A DNA stretch of 64,000 bases from Actinospineispora spinosispora DSM 44797 (lineage in GTDB: Bacteria > Actinomycetota > Actinomycetes > Mycobacteriales > Pseudonocardiaceae). The stretch is taken from NCBI RefSeq assembly GCF_000429025.1, contig NZ_AUBB01000024.1, positions 1-64,000 of the forward strand, in the 5' to 3' direction. Within the stretch, counting starts at the first letter, position 1, and the number at the start of each line of letters is the position of its first letter. This document shows positions 16,536 through 24,074 of this stretch, piece by piece. The position numbers and the translations under genes are program-made. Under the pieces are notes generated by a model. It was not told the DNA's origin and did not search any database. It worked only from the letters and a program-made list of their open reading frames with translations.

Positions 16536-17207
16536 ATGTCCAGCTATCGCCGTACGGGTAGTCCGGTTCGGTCGCGGGTCGCGGTGGTGACGGGCGGGGT
16601 CGCGGTGCTCACGGCCGCGGTCGGTGCCGTGTTCGCCGTCCCCGCGCTCGCCGCGACACCGGCCGAGGTGGCCGCCGCGACATCCGCACCCGTCGCCGGC
16701 ACCCCCTGCACCGCGGCCGCGAGCGCGTGTGTGGACGTCAACAAGCGGAAGGCCTGGCTGATCAAGGCGGGCAAGGTCGTGCGCGGGCCGGTCACGATCG
16801 CCACCGGCGGGAAGGGCGAGGAGACCCCGACCGGCGACGTGTTCCGGGTCTACCGCAAGGACAAGGCGCACACGACGGCCGAGTTCAAGCTGCCCAACGG
16901 CAAGCCGGCCCCGATGCCGGACTCGGTGTTCTTCGAGGACGGCGGCATCGCATTCCACGCGGGCGACCCGAAGCGCGCATCCGCCGGCTGCGTGCACCTG
17001 GGCCTGACCGACGCCGAGGCGTTCTACAACTTCCTGCAGATCGGCGACCACGTGCAGGTCAAGGACGGCCCCGTGGCCGCCCCCGGCCCAGGAGCGGCCA
17101 GCGCGTCGAAGAGCGACAAGCACGACGACGGCGACAACGACGACGATGACAGCGGCGACGACGGCGATAGCCACCACCATCACGGCGACGATGACGACGA
17201 CGACTGA
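16536..17207 (+). CDS. L,D-transpeptidase (YkuD domain) with acidic His-rich tail
   Basis: 223 residues from the ATG at 16536 (GAGAGG 9 bp upstream). An Ala-rich signal segment ending near PALAATPAEV exports it. The YkuD domain covers about residues 60-175, with CVDVNKRKAWLIKAGKV, a Thr-Pro-Thr-Gly strand and the active-site segment IAFHAGDPKRASAGCVHL. The catalytic Cys is present, but the usual Ser-His-Gly-Cys reads Ser-Ala-Gly-Cys. The last 40 residues are mostly Asp, His, Ser and Gly, a possible metal-binding or wall-associated tail. The family makes 3-3 peptidoglycan crosslinks; activity of this variant is uncertain. Confidence 0.82.
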   Translation: MSSYRRTGSPVRSRVAVVTGGVAVLTAAVGAVFAVPALAATPAEVAAATSAPVAGTPCTAAASACVDVNKRKAWLIKAGKVVRGPVTIATGGKGEETPTGDVFRVYRKDKAHTTAEFKLPNGKPAPMPDSVFFEDGGIAFHAGDPKRASAGCVHLGLTDAEAFYNFLQIGDHVQVKDGPVAAPGPGAASASKSDKHDDGDNDDDDSGDDGDSHHHHGDDDDDD

Positions 17208-17287
17208 GCCACCACCACTCCCCGCGAGTCGGGCACCACAGCACACCGGGTCGGGCACCTGAGCACACGCAACCCCGTTCCGCCCAC

Positions 17288-17353
17288 CTCGCAGACCCCG
17301 ATGCTGCGTCGCAGACACTGCAGCGTCTGCGACGCAGCATGACCCTCTGCGAG
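17288..17353. repeat. Family-B long palindrome (locus 1)
   Basis: A 40-bp near-perfect palindrome at 17301-17340 (arms ATGCTGCGTCGCAGAC and its complement, centre CTGCAG) flanked by outer arms CTCGCAGA (17288-17295) and TCTGCGAG (17346-17353). The same design recurs at 22921-22988. It lies at a convergent junction and would act as a bidirectional terminator or structured element. Confidence 0.8.
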
Positions 17354-17646
17354 CTGTGACGGTTGTGATGGTGGTGACCACTGGTGCGAAGTCGCCTCAA
17401 AGGGTGCGGCGCAGCCGTGCCCCACGCAGTACACCAGCGGGCACGGCGCAGCCGCCACCGGAGAAAGCTGCCCCTGACAAGGCGCCGCAGATTTCACCTT
17501 TCCCCGCGATCCTGGCCTGCAGGGACAGCACCCCACCCCACGGAATCCACCAACTCACGCGGCGGAATCTAGCGACTCGCGCGGACGGAATCCCCGACTC
17601 GCGGTGCTGAGGCGCCCGACTCGCGGTGCTGATGTGCCCGACTCGC

Positions 17647-17671
17647 GGGGTAGGGGGTAGGGGGTAGGGGG
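17647..17671 (+). other. Potential G-quadruplex run
   Basis: Four G-tracts (GGGG, GGGGG, GGGGG, GGGGG) separated by TA only, ending at the stop codon of the MerR gene. Loops of two bases and tracts of four or more make this a strong intramolecular quadruplex candidate on the plus strand. Structure is predicted from sequence only. Confidence 0.6.
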
Positions 17672-18088
17672 CTAGTTGACCATTGCCCAGGGGCGGCCGG
17701 CTGTTGTCGCCTCGCGCAGGTAGGGGCAGTCGTCGGCCGGGTGTTCGTCCGGGCAGGTGAGCAGGTGCTCCAGGTGCTGGCGCGCCGCCTCCAGGCGTTG
17801 CTGCTGCAGGGTGATCGCGTCGATGCGCTCCTGGACCACCGCGCGCCAGGTCCGTTCGCCGTCGTCACCGGCCAGTACCAGCGCGATCTCGTCCAGGCTC
17901 ATCGTCCCGGCCTCGCGCCACATCTGGATCAGGCCGATCCGATGCAGCTCGCCGGGCCCGTACCGGCGCCAGTTGCCGCGGCGCTGAGCGGGGGCGATCA
18001 GGCCGCGTTCCTCCCAGTACCGCAGCGTCGACTCGGCGAGACCGAAACGGCGCGCCGCCTCGCCTATCCCGACCAACCCGTCGTTCAT
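17672..18088 (-). CDS. MerR-family transcriptional regulator
   Basis: 138 residues from the ATG at 18088 (GGAGG 10 bp upstream). The N-terminal winged helix-turn-helix reads VGIGEAARRFGLAESTLRYWEERGLIAPAQRRGNWRRYG, followed by the dimerisation helix (about residues 80-115, LQQQRLEAARQHLEHLL). The C-terminus has one Cys before PDEHPADD and one in DDCPYL, possible effector or metal ligands. It is divergent from an MFS gene, and the gap contains a TCAAG-N4-CTTGA dyad in a 19-bp promoter spacer, the classical MerR arrangement. It probably controls the MFS and the ABC genes. Confidence 0.85.
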   Translation of the reverse strand: MNDGLVGIGEAARRFGLAESTLRYWEERGLIAPAQRRGNWRRYGPGELHRIGLIQMWREAGTMSLDEIALVLAGDDGERTWRAVVQERIDAITLQQQRLEAARQHLEHLLTCPDEHPADDCPYLREATTAGRPWAMVN

Positions 18089-18111
18089 CCGCGCGAATCC
18101 TCCGCAAGGGC

Positions 18112-18155
18112 TTGATCTCAAGCCGACTTGAAATGCTCTCCTTAGGCGACCCTAA
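18112..18155 (+). promoter_or_regulatory. Composite MerR operator plus iron box (copy 1)
   Basis: TTGATC (18112-18117, -35-like) is followed directly by the dyad TCAAGCCGACTTGA (18118-18131), and 10 bp later by TTAGGCGACCCTAA (18142-18155). The dyad in an extended spacer is typical of MerR activators. TTAGG-N4-CCTAA matches the core of the DtxR/IdeR/DmdR iron box. The arrangement implies activation by the MerR protein and repression by the iron regulator when iron is plentiful. The same element with identical spacing occurs at 19331-19374. Confidence 0.7.
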
Positions 18156-18171
18156 CAAAAAGGACGTACGC

Positions 18172-19350
18172 GTGAGGTTGCTGCTGGTCATCGGATCGCT
18201 GTACCTGGTGACCAACATCGGTTTCTCGTTCTTCTTCTTCGCGCTCGGCACGATCCTGCTCGAAGGCGGCGTCTCGACCGGGACGGTCGCGCTGATCAAC
18301 CTGCTCGGTATCGCCTACTTCGGCCGCATGCTGATCGGCCCGGTCGTCGACCGGTTCGCGACCTACCGGACCTGGCTGATCACGACGCAGGTCGTGCTGG
18401 TCGCGGTGCTGCTCGCGCTGACCCCGCTGGACCCGGTCGCCGACCTTCCGGTGACGGTCACCCTGATGGTCGTCGTGCTGGTCGTCTCGGCGTTCCACGA
18501 CACCGCGCTCGGCGGCCTCGCGGTGCGGCTGCTGCCGCCGACCGCCCGAGGGCTGGCGAACGGGATCCAGATGGCGTCCGCGAGCGCGTCGATCATGATC
18601 GGCTCCAGTGGCGCGCTGCTGCTGTACGCCCGCGCGGGCTGGGCCGTCACGGTGCTCGTTCTGGCCGGGGTGTTCGTGGTCCCGCTGATCGTGCTCACCC
18701 GGCTGCATGAACCGCCCGGCACGAGAGCGGAACGCGCCGGCCCGACGTGGCCGGTGCTCGTCGGTTTCTTCCGGCGGCCGAGGATGGCGATGTGGGCGCT
18801 GGTGATCATCCCGTTCTTCTATCTCGGTGACTGGCTGGCCACCGCGACGCAACCGGCGATGCTGCTCGCCGCGCACTGGCCGCTGGAGGACATCGCGCTC
18901 GCCCAGTCGCTCGCGCTCGTGGCGCAGATCGTCGCCGCGCTGGTCACCGGTGTTGCCGTCACCCGCTTCGGGCATGTGTGGTCCGCGCTGCTGATCGGGA
19001 TTCTCGGGATCGTCGCCCTGGCCGGGCTGGTGCCGCTGGCGACCGGACGAGGAGCGGTCGGGTTCACCGTGGCGGCGATGGTGCTGCTGTCGGTGGTGTT
19101 CGGTGCCCGGCTCACCTGGATCGCCACCGTCACGATGGACCTGGCTCGCAGCTCTTCCGCCGCGACCGACTACGCCGTGCCGATGTCGGTCGACGGCATC
19201 TGCGTGACCCTCGCGGGCTCGGCGGGGCTCGCGCTCGCCGGCGGTGTCGGGTTCGTCTGGCTCATGGTCATCGCGATCGTGTTCGCGGTGGCGAGCACCC
19301 CGTTCACGACCCGCTGGATTCACCGCACCCTTGACCTCAAGCCGACTTGA
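18172..19350 (+). CDS. MFS transporter (EntS-like siderophore exporter candidate)
   Basis: 392 residues from the GTG at 18172 (AAAAAGGA 7 bp upstream; an in-frame start at 18133 would lie on the iron box). About twelve membrane segments. It opens VRLLLVIGSLYLVTNIGFSFFFFALG, and the cytoplasmic loop after segment 2 has a Gly-Arg-Met motif (YFGRMLIGPVVDRFATY) of the MFS fold. Its own promoter has an iron box, and it precedes two IrtA/IrtB-like ABC half-transporters, so siderophore traffic is the best guess. The last codons and stop lie in the second composite operator, so its 3' end doubles as the promoter of the next gene. Confidence 0.8.
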   Translation: MRLLLVIGSLYLVTNIGFSFFFFALGTILLEGGVSTGTVALINLLGIAYFGRMLIGPVVDRFATYRTWLITTQVVLVAVLLALTPLDPVADLPVTVTLMVVVLVVSAFHDTALGGLAVRLLPPTARGLANGIQMASASASIMIGSSGALLLYARAGWAVTVLVLAGVFVVPLIVLTRLHEPPGTRAERAGPTWPVLVGFFRRPRMAMWALVIIPFFYLGDWLATATQPAMLLAAHWPLEDIALAQSLALVAQIVAALVTGVAVTRFGHVWSALLIGILGIVALAGLVPLATGRGAVGFTVAAMVLLSVVFGARLTWIATVTMDLARSSSAATDYAVPMSVDGICVTLAGSAGLALAGGVGFVWLMVIAIVFAVASTPFTTRWIHRTLDLKPT

Positions 19351-19374
19351 AGTGTTCTGGTTAGGCAGTCCTAA
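19331..19374 (+). promoter_or_regulatory. Composite MerR operator plus iron box (copy 2)
   Basis: TTGACC (19331-19336), the same dyad TCAAGCCGACTTGA (19337-19350), and TTAGGCAGTCCTAA (19361-19374) after the same 10-bp gap. It overlaps the stop codon of the MFS gene and lies 27 bp before the first ABC gene. Conservation of dyad, spacing and iron box between the copies argues for real regulatory sites. Confidence 0.72.
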
Positions 19375-19400
19375 GTACCACTGTCCGAACTAGGAAGCAC

Positions 19401-21161
19401 ATGACAACGACAGCGCCACCATCGGACCGGGGCGCGGCGGCACGGCTGCTGCGCCCGGTCCGTCCCCAGCTGATCGCGTGCGCGGTGCTGTCCGCGCTGG
19501 GCGCGGCGGCCGGGTTCGCTCCCTACATCGCCATCGCGGAGATCGCCAGAGCCGCGCTCACCACCACCCTCGACGGCCCGACCGTGTGGCTCTGGGTCAC
19601 CGTGGGCGCGCTCGGCGCAGGGCTGCGGCTCGTGCTGGTCTTCGCCTCGTCCCGTCTGGGGCACTACGCGGACGCCGCGATCCTGCACACCGTGCGTACC
19701 CAGGTCGTACGGCACCTGGGTTCGGTCCCGCTCGGCTGGTTCCGCACCGCCGGCTCCGGCCAGGTCAAGAAGGTGATGACCGACGACCTGGAGGAGATGC
19801 ACCACGTGATCGCCCATGCGCTGGGCGAGGTGGTCGGCGCCGCCACCGCGATCGCCATCGGGTTCGGCTACCTGGTGTTCGTGGATGTGCGGCTGGCGCT
19901 GCTCGCCATGGCGGTGCTGGTCGTGATGGCGGTGTTCTTCCAGACCGCGATGCGGTCCATGCCGTCCCACATCGCCCGCCTGGTCGCCGCCGAGGGTCGG
20001 ATCAGCGCCGCGAGCATCGAGTACGCCGACGGGATCACCGTGGTCAAGACGTTCGGCGGGAGCGAGCGCACCGGTGGCCGCATCCTGGACAAGTTCGCCG
20101 ACGCGGTCACGGAGAACACCGAGGCGATGCGTGTCTGGGTCACCGAGACGCGCTACAGCTCCGCGATCAGCAGGCTGCTGTGCTCGGAGATGGCGGTGTT
20201 CGCGGTCGTGATGGTCGCGGGGGTCTACCTCGTCAGCAGCGGCAGCCTCGCCATGGCCGACCTGCTGCCGTTCCTCGTCGTCGGCATCGGCCTTCCGACG
20301 TCGATCGTGCCCGCCGTCCACGGGATTCAGGGCCTGCGCAAGGGCCGGGTCTCCGCCGGCCGGATCGAAGCGCTGCTCGCCCGCCCACCGCTTCCCGAGC
20401 CGATCCAGCCCCGGTTGCCGAAGGGGCACCACATCGAGTTCGACCGGGTGTCCTTCTCCTACGACGGCTCGACCGACGCGGTCACCGACGTCAGCCTCAG
20501 CTGCGCACCGGGCTCGGTCACCGCGCTGGTCGGCCCGTCCGGCGCGGGCAAGTCCACCCTGGCCGCGCTGCTGCCCCGCTTCTACGACGTGACCGGCGGC
20601 GCGATCCGGGTCGGCGGTGTCGACCTGCGGGACATGCCGCACGCGACGGTGCTGTCCTCGATGTCGCTGGTGTTCCAGGACGTCACCCTGCTGCGCGACA
20701 CGGTCGCGGAGAACATCCGGATCGGCAGGCCCGACGCGACCGACGAGCAGGTGCGGGGCGCGGCCACCTCGGCGCGCATCCACGAGGTGATCGAACGGCT
20801 GCCGGACGGCTACGACACGGTGTTCGACGCGGCCGGGGGTGGCCTGTCCGGCGGGGAGCTGCAGCGGCTGACCATCGCCAGGGCCATCCTGTCCGACGCG
20901 CCGATCGTCGTGCTCGACGAGGCGACCGCCTCGCTGGACGCGGACAGCGAGTCCGCCGTACAGGACGCGCTCGCCGAGCTGGCCGTCGGCAAGACGGTCC
21001 TGGTCATCGCGCACCGCTTGCACACGATCGTCGACGCCGACCAGATCGTCGTCCTCGACGAAGGCCGGGTCGCCGAGATCGGCACCCACGCGGAGCTCCT
21101 CGCGCGCGGCGGCCGGTACTCCCGCATGTGGCGCGCCCAGCAGATCGGAGCAGCGGCATGA
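19401..21161 (+). CDS. ABC transporter half-unit (permease-ATPase), IrtA-like
   Basis: 586 residues: a six-helix membrane domain (about 1-310) and a nucleotide-binding domain (about 340-586). Walker A is GPSGAGKSTLAALLPRFYD, the signature LSGGELQRLTIARAIL, Walker B IVVLDEATASLD, and the H-loop IAHRLH. It overlaps the next half-transporter by 4 bp (ATGA), implying a heterodimer. Adjacent half-transporters under an iron box resemble the IrtAB siderophore importer of mycobacteria. The N-terminal FAD-binding domain found in IrtA is absent here, so direction of transport is not certain. Confidence 0.87.
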   Translation: MTTTAPPSDRGAAARLLRPVRPQLIACAVLSALGAAAGFAPYIAIAEIARAALTTTLDGPTVWLWVTVGALGAGLRLVLVFASSRLGHYADAAILHTVRTQVVRHLGSVPLGWFRTAGSGQVKKVMTDDLEEMHHVIAHALGEVVGAATAIAIGFGYLVFVDVRLALLAMAVLVVMAVFFQTAMRSMPSHIARLVAAEGRISAASIEYADGITVVKTFGGSERTGGRILDKFADAVTENTEAMRVWVTETRYSSAISRLLCSEMAVFAVVMVAGVYLVSSGSLAMADLLPFLVVGIGLPTSIVPAVHGIQGLRKGRVSAGRIEALLARPPLPEPIQPRLPKGHHIEFDRVSFSYDGSTDAVTDVSLSCAPGSVTALVGPSGAGKSTLAALLPRFYDVTGGAIRVGGVDLRDMPHATVLSSMSLVFQDVTLLRDTVAENIRIGRPDATDEQVRGAATSARIHEVIERLPDGYDTVFDAAGGGLSGGELQRLTIARAILSDAPIVVLDEATASLDADSESAVQDALAELAVGKTVLVIAHRLHTIVDADQIVVLDEGRVAEIGTHAELLARGGRYSRMWRAQQIGAAA

Positions 21162-22900
21162 TCCGCCATCTCTTCCGGCTCTACCCGCACCCCGGACTGC
21201 TCGTGCGGCTCGGCATGCTGCACGCGGTGCTCGCCGTGCTCCAGGGGCTGCTGCTCGGTCTGCTCGTGCCGATCCTGCGCGCACTGCTGCAACCGCGCCC
21301 GGACTTCGCCGCCGCCACCCCGTGGCTGGTCACCGGCGCGATCGGCATGGTCGGGTACGTCGTGCTCAACGTGACCGCGACGCCGGTCGGGTTCGCGGCG
21401 AGCATGCAGCTCTCCGCGCAGCTGCGCCACCACCTGATGGCGCACGTGACGACCCTGCCGCTCGGTTGGTTCGGCACCGAGCAGAAGGCACGCCTGTCCC
21501 GCACGGTCACGACCGCGGCAGGCAACATCGCCACGCTGGCCGTGACGATCGGTGCGCCCGCGATCACCTGCACGCTCGTCCCGGCGACCGTGCTGGTGGT
21601 GACATTCCTGGTGGACTGGCGCATGGCGCTGCTGCTGTTGCTGGTCGCGGCGCTCGCGGTCCCCACACTGCGCCGTGCCGGCCGCATCGCCTCGACGTCG
21701 GAGGAGGAGCTGGAGGCCGCGGCCACCGAGATCGCCGGTCGCGCGATCGAGCTCGGCCAGGCCCAGCCGGTGCTGCGGGCCGCCGGCCACGGTGCCACCG
21801 GCAGTGCGCGCATGCGTGCCGCGCTGGACGAGCACCGCCGCAGCTACCGCGTGGGCCTTCGCCGCTCGATGGTCCCGGACCTGACCTACACCGCGGTGGT
21901 CATGCTCGGTTTTGTCGCCGTGCTGGTGCTCGGCTCGGTGTTCCTGCTGAACGGGACGCTCCCGGTCGCCGAGGCCGTGGCGCTGGTGGTGCTCGCGGTC
22001 CGTTTCCTGGAGCCGCTGGCCAACCTGATCGAGCTCATCGGGGCGCTGCGCGCGTTGGACAACAACATCACCCGGGTCGAGACGATCCTGACCGTGCCCG
22101 CGCTACCGAAGGCGGAGAACCCGGTGCGGAACCTGGAGCATTCGGGCATCGAGTTCGTCGGCGTGACCTACCGGTACGCGCCCGATGCGGCACCCGCGCT
22201 GGACGACGTGTCGCTGCACTGCCGGCCGGGCAGCACCACCGCGCTCGTCGGACCGTCCGGTTCCGGCAAGACCACGGTGACCCGGCTCATCGCCCGCTTC
22301 TTCGACGTCGACTCCGGCTCGGTGCGGGTCGGCGGCGTGGACGTCCGCGAGCTCGACCAGGCGGCACTGCTCGCCGAGATCGCCATCGTCTTCCAGGATG
22401 TCTACCTGTTCGACGACACGATCGAGGCGAACCTGCGCCTGGCCAGGCCGGACGCCACCGACGCCGAGCTGGCGGAGGCCGCGCGCGCCGCGCGTCTCGA
22501 CGAGGTCGTCGACCGGCTGCCGAACGGCTGGCGGACCCTCGTCGGCGAGGGCGGCAGCGCGCTGTCCGGTGGGGAACGTCAACGGGTGTCGATCGCCCGT
22601 GCCTTCCTCAAGCAGGCGAGCATCGTGCTGATCGACGAGGCGGGCTCGGCGCTGGACCCGGAGAACGAGGGCGCGGTGAGCGACGCGATCGCCACCCTGG
22701 CGAGCGACCCGAACCGCACGGTCATCGTCATCGCGCACCGCCCCGCGACCCTGGCGACCGCGGACAACGTGGTGGCACTGGACAACGGCCGCGTCACCGA
22801 GACCGGCCACCCCGAGGTCCTGCGTCTGGCACACGGTCCCTTCGCCCACCTCTACACCCAGTACGAACAGGCCAGAGGCTGGCGCATCACCGCCAGGTGA
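21158..22900 (+). CDS. ABC transporter half-unit (permease-ATPase), IrtB-like
   Basis: 580 residues from an ATG overlapping the stop of the previous gene. Six membrane helices come first. The C-terminal ATPase has Walker A GPSGSGKTTVTRLIARFFD, signature LSGGERQRVSIARAFL and Walker B IVLIDEAGSALD (catalytic Glu present; the usual Ala-Thr-Ser-Ala is Ala-Gly-Ser-Ala). Both partners keep intact motifs, so both sites may hydrolyse ATP. It is the last gene of the iron-box transcript and is followed by the family-B palindrome. Confidence 0.87.
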   Translation: MIRHLFRLYPHPGLLVRLGMLHAVLAVLQGLLLGLLVPILRALLQPRPDFAAATPWLVTGAIGMVGYVVLNVTATPVGFAASMQLSAQLRHHLMAHVTTLPLGWFGTEQKARLSRTVTTAAGNIATLAVTIGAPAITCTLVPATVLVVTFLVDWRMALLLLLVAALAVPTLRRAGRIASTSEEELEAAATEIAGRAIELGQAQPVLRAAGHGATGSARMRAALDEHRRSYRVGLRRSMVPDLTYTAVVMLGFVAVLVLGSVFLLNGTLPVAEAVALVVLAVRFLEPLANLIELIGALRALDNNITRVETILTVPALPKAENPVRNLEHSGIEFVGVTYRYAPDAAPALDDVSLHCRPGSTTALVGPSGSGKTTVTRLIARFFDVDSGSVRVGGVDVRELDQAALLAEIAIVFQDVYLFDDTIEANLRLARPDATDAELAEAARAARLDEVVDRLPNGWRTLVGEGGSALSGGERQRVSIARAFLKQASIVLIDEAGSALDPENEGAVSDAIATLASDPNRTVIVIAHRPATLATADNVVALDNGRVTETGHPEVLRLAHGPFAHLYTQYEQARGWRITAR

Positions 22901-22920
22901 GCGGGCCCTGCCCGTACCGA

Positions 22921-22988
22921 CCTCGCAGAGCGTCGTGTCGCGTCGCAGATGCTGCAGTGTCTGCGACGCGACGTGACGCTCTGCGAGG
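22921..22988. repeat. Family-B long palindrome (locus 2)
   Basis: A 68-bp palindrome: outer arms CCTCGCAGAGCGTC (22921-22934) and GACGCTCTGCGAGG (22975-22988), and inner arms built on CGTCGCAGA and TCTGCGACG around CTGCAG. It shares CGTCGCAGA-N-GCTGCAG and the outer CTCGCAGA arms with locus 1 at 17.3 kb. It lies between convergent genes, 20 bp after one stop and 7 bp before the other. Confidence 0.85.
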
Positions 22989-22994
22989 TCGGGC

Positions 22995-23420
22995 TCAGCG
23001 TCTGTGCGCACTGCTTCGGGCGTCATGCGGGGTGAACTTCGGGTCGGACAGGAAGGTGTGCAGGGCCGGGCCCGCCGCTGCCAGGCCCAGCACCAGGCCC
23101 AGTGCGACGATCATGCTGGATGCGCTGGTCCAGTAGCTGAGCGTCCAGTCGGCCAGCAGCGCGACCGCGATCAGGGCGATCTTCGCCGCGACCATCCTGG
23201 GCAGCGACATCTCCTCCAGGATGCCGGGCGGTGCTCCGGCCGCGGCCCGTTTCTTCCGCGCCCGCAGGATCAGCGGGACCGCCACCGCTACCAGGACCAG
23301 CGCACGCACGGCGTGTTCCCAGGCGGGCTCGCTCGCGTGCGCCACCCAGATGACGCCCAGGACCAGCCCGATCGCGCCGTAGCGCAGGCGCAGTGCCCGG
23401 GTGTCGGTGTGGTCGGTCAT
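22995..23420 (-). CDS. Small membrane protein of unknown function
   Basis: 141 residues with four likely membrane helices (about 12-30, 38-55, 75-95, 100-120) and charged ends; a basic loop (RARKKRAAAG) separates helices 2 and 3. No family is recognised. Its ATG overlaps the stop of the upstream TetR gene by 4 bp, so it is translated with the regulator and may be part of the response it controls. Confidence 0.7.
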   Translation of the reverse strand: MTDHTDTRALRLRYGAIGLVLGVIWVAHASEPAWEHAVRALVLVAVAVPLILRARKKRAAAGAPPGILEEMSLPRMVAAKIALIAVALLADWTLSYWTSASSMIVALGLVLGLAAAGPALHTFLSDPKFTPHDARSSAHRR

Positions 23421-24046
23421 TTCTTCTCCTCCAGTCCGGTGAACAACCAGTGGACGGCCTGGCCGAACAGCTGCGGCGGCACGCTGTCCGGGTCCAGCCT
23501 GCGTTGCTGGACCAGGCCGTTGAACAGCGCGAACAGCACGGTGGTGACCGTCTCGGCCGGCACGTCCGACGTGATGCCGCGACGAGCCATACCGGCGCTG
23601 ACCGAACCGCGCATGGCGTCGCGTTGCTGTGCGACGCGGTCCGCCATCGCGTCGAGCGCGTGCGGATTGCGCACCGCGTACAGCCAGAACTCGGCCTGCA
23701 ACTGCGCGAAGTCCGTGTCCTTGTCCGCGATGTCGACCATGAACCGCCCGAGCGCGGTGATCGGGTCGTCCTCCTCGCGGCGCTCGATGATCTCGTGCGC
23801 CCGCGCGGTACGTTCCCGGACCCGGGCGGACTGCAGCTCCAGGAACAGCTCCTCCTTGTTCCCGAAGTTCGAGTACAGCGCACCGATCGAGTAGCCGGCT
23901 GCTTCGGCGATCTCCTCGACGGATGCGCCGGCGAACCCCTTGCGGGCGAACACCTGGGCGGCCGAGGCGAGCAACCTCTCGCGGGTCCGGGCCTTCGCCT
24001 CCGCCCTGCTCAGCCGTCTGGGCGGCTCTGTCGCTTCGTCATTCAC
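23417..24046 (-). CDS. TetR-family transcriptional regulator
   Basis: 209 residues. The N-terminal helix-turn-helix is RERLLASAAQVFARKGFAGASVEEIAEAAGYSIGALYSNFGNKEELFLEL, a close match to the TetR consensus. The C-terminal ligand domain is variable and includes ITSDVPAETVTTVLFALFNGLVQQ. It is 28 bp from the leftward ABC exporter gene at its 5' side, and coupled to a small membrane protein at its 3' side. Local regulation of the ABC exporter is plausible. Confidence 0.87.
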   Translation of the reverse strand: MNDEATEPPRRLSRAEAKARTRERLLASAAQVFARKGFAGASVEEIAEAAGYSIGALYSNFGNKEELFLELQSARVRERTARAHEIIERREEDDPITALGRFMVDIADKDTDFAQLQAEFWLYAVRNPHALDAMADRVAQQRDAMRGSVSAGMARRGITSDVPAETVTTVLFALFNGLVQQRRLDPDSVPPQLFGQAVHWLFTGLEEKK

Positions 24047-24074
24047 ATAGCGAAGGATATTCAGATAGCGGTCA

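Larger units (their letters stand above)
17208..17671. repeat. Gene-free convergent junction with family-B palindrome, family-C repeats and a G-run
   Basis: 464 bp without a gene between the L,D-transpeptidase and the leftward MerR gene. It contains a TGCCCGACTCGCGGG-type motif in both orientations (17220-17245 and 17590-17650, family C), the family-B palindrome at 17288-17353, and a G-rich run at 17647-17671. Short frames across it are interrupted and lack ribosome sites. Confidence 0.75.

Noticed and set aside
19371..21284. 637-codon minus-strand frame opposite the first ABC gene
   Set aside because: Shadow; the plus-strand frame has Walker A, signature and Walker B.
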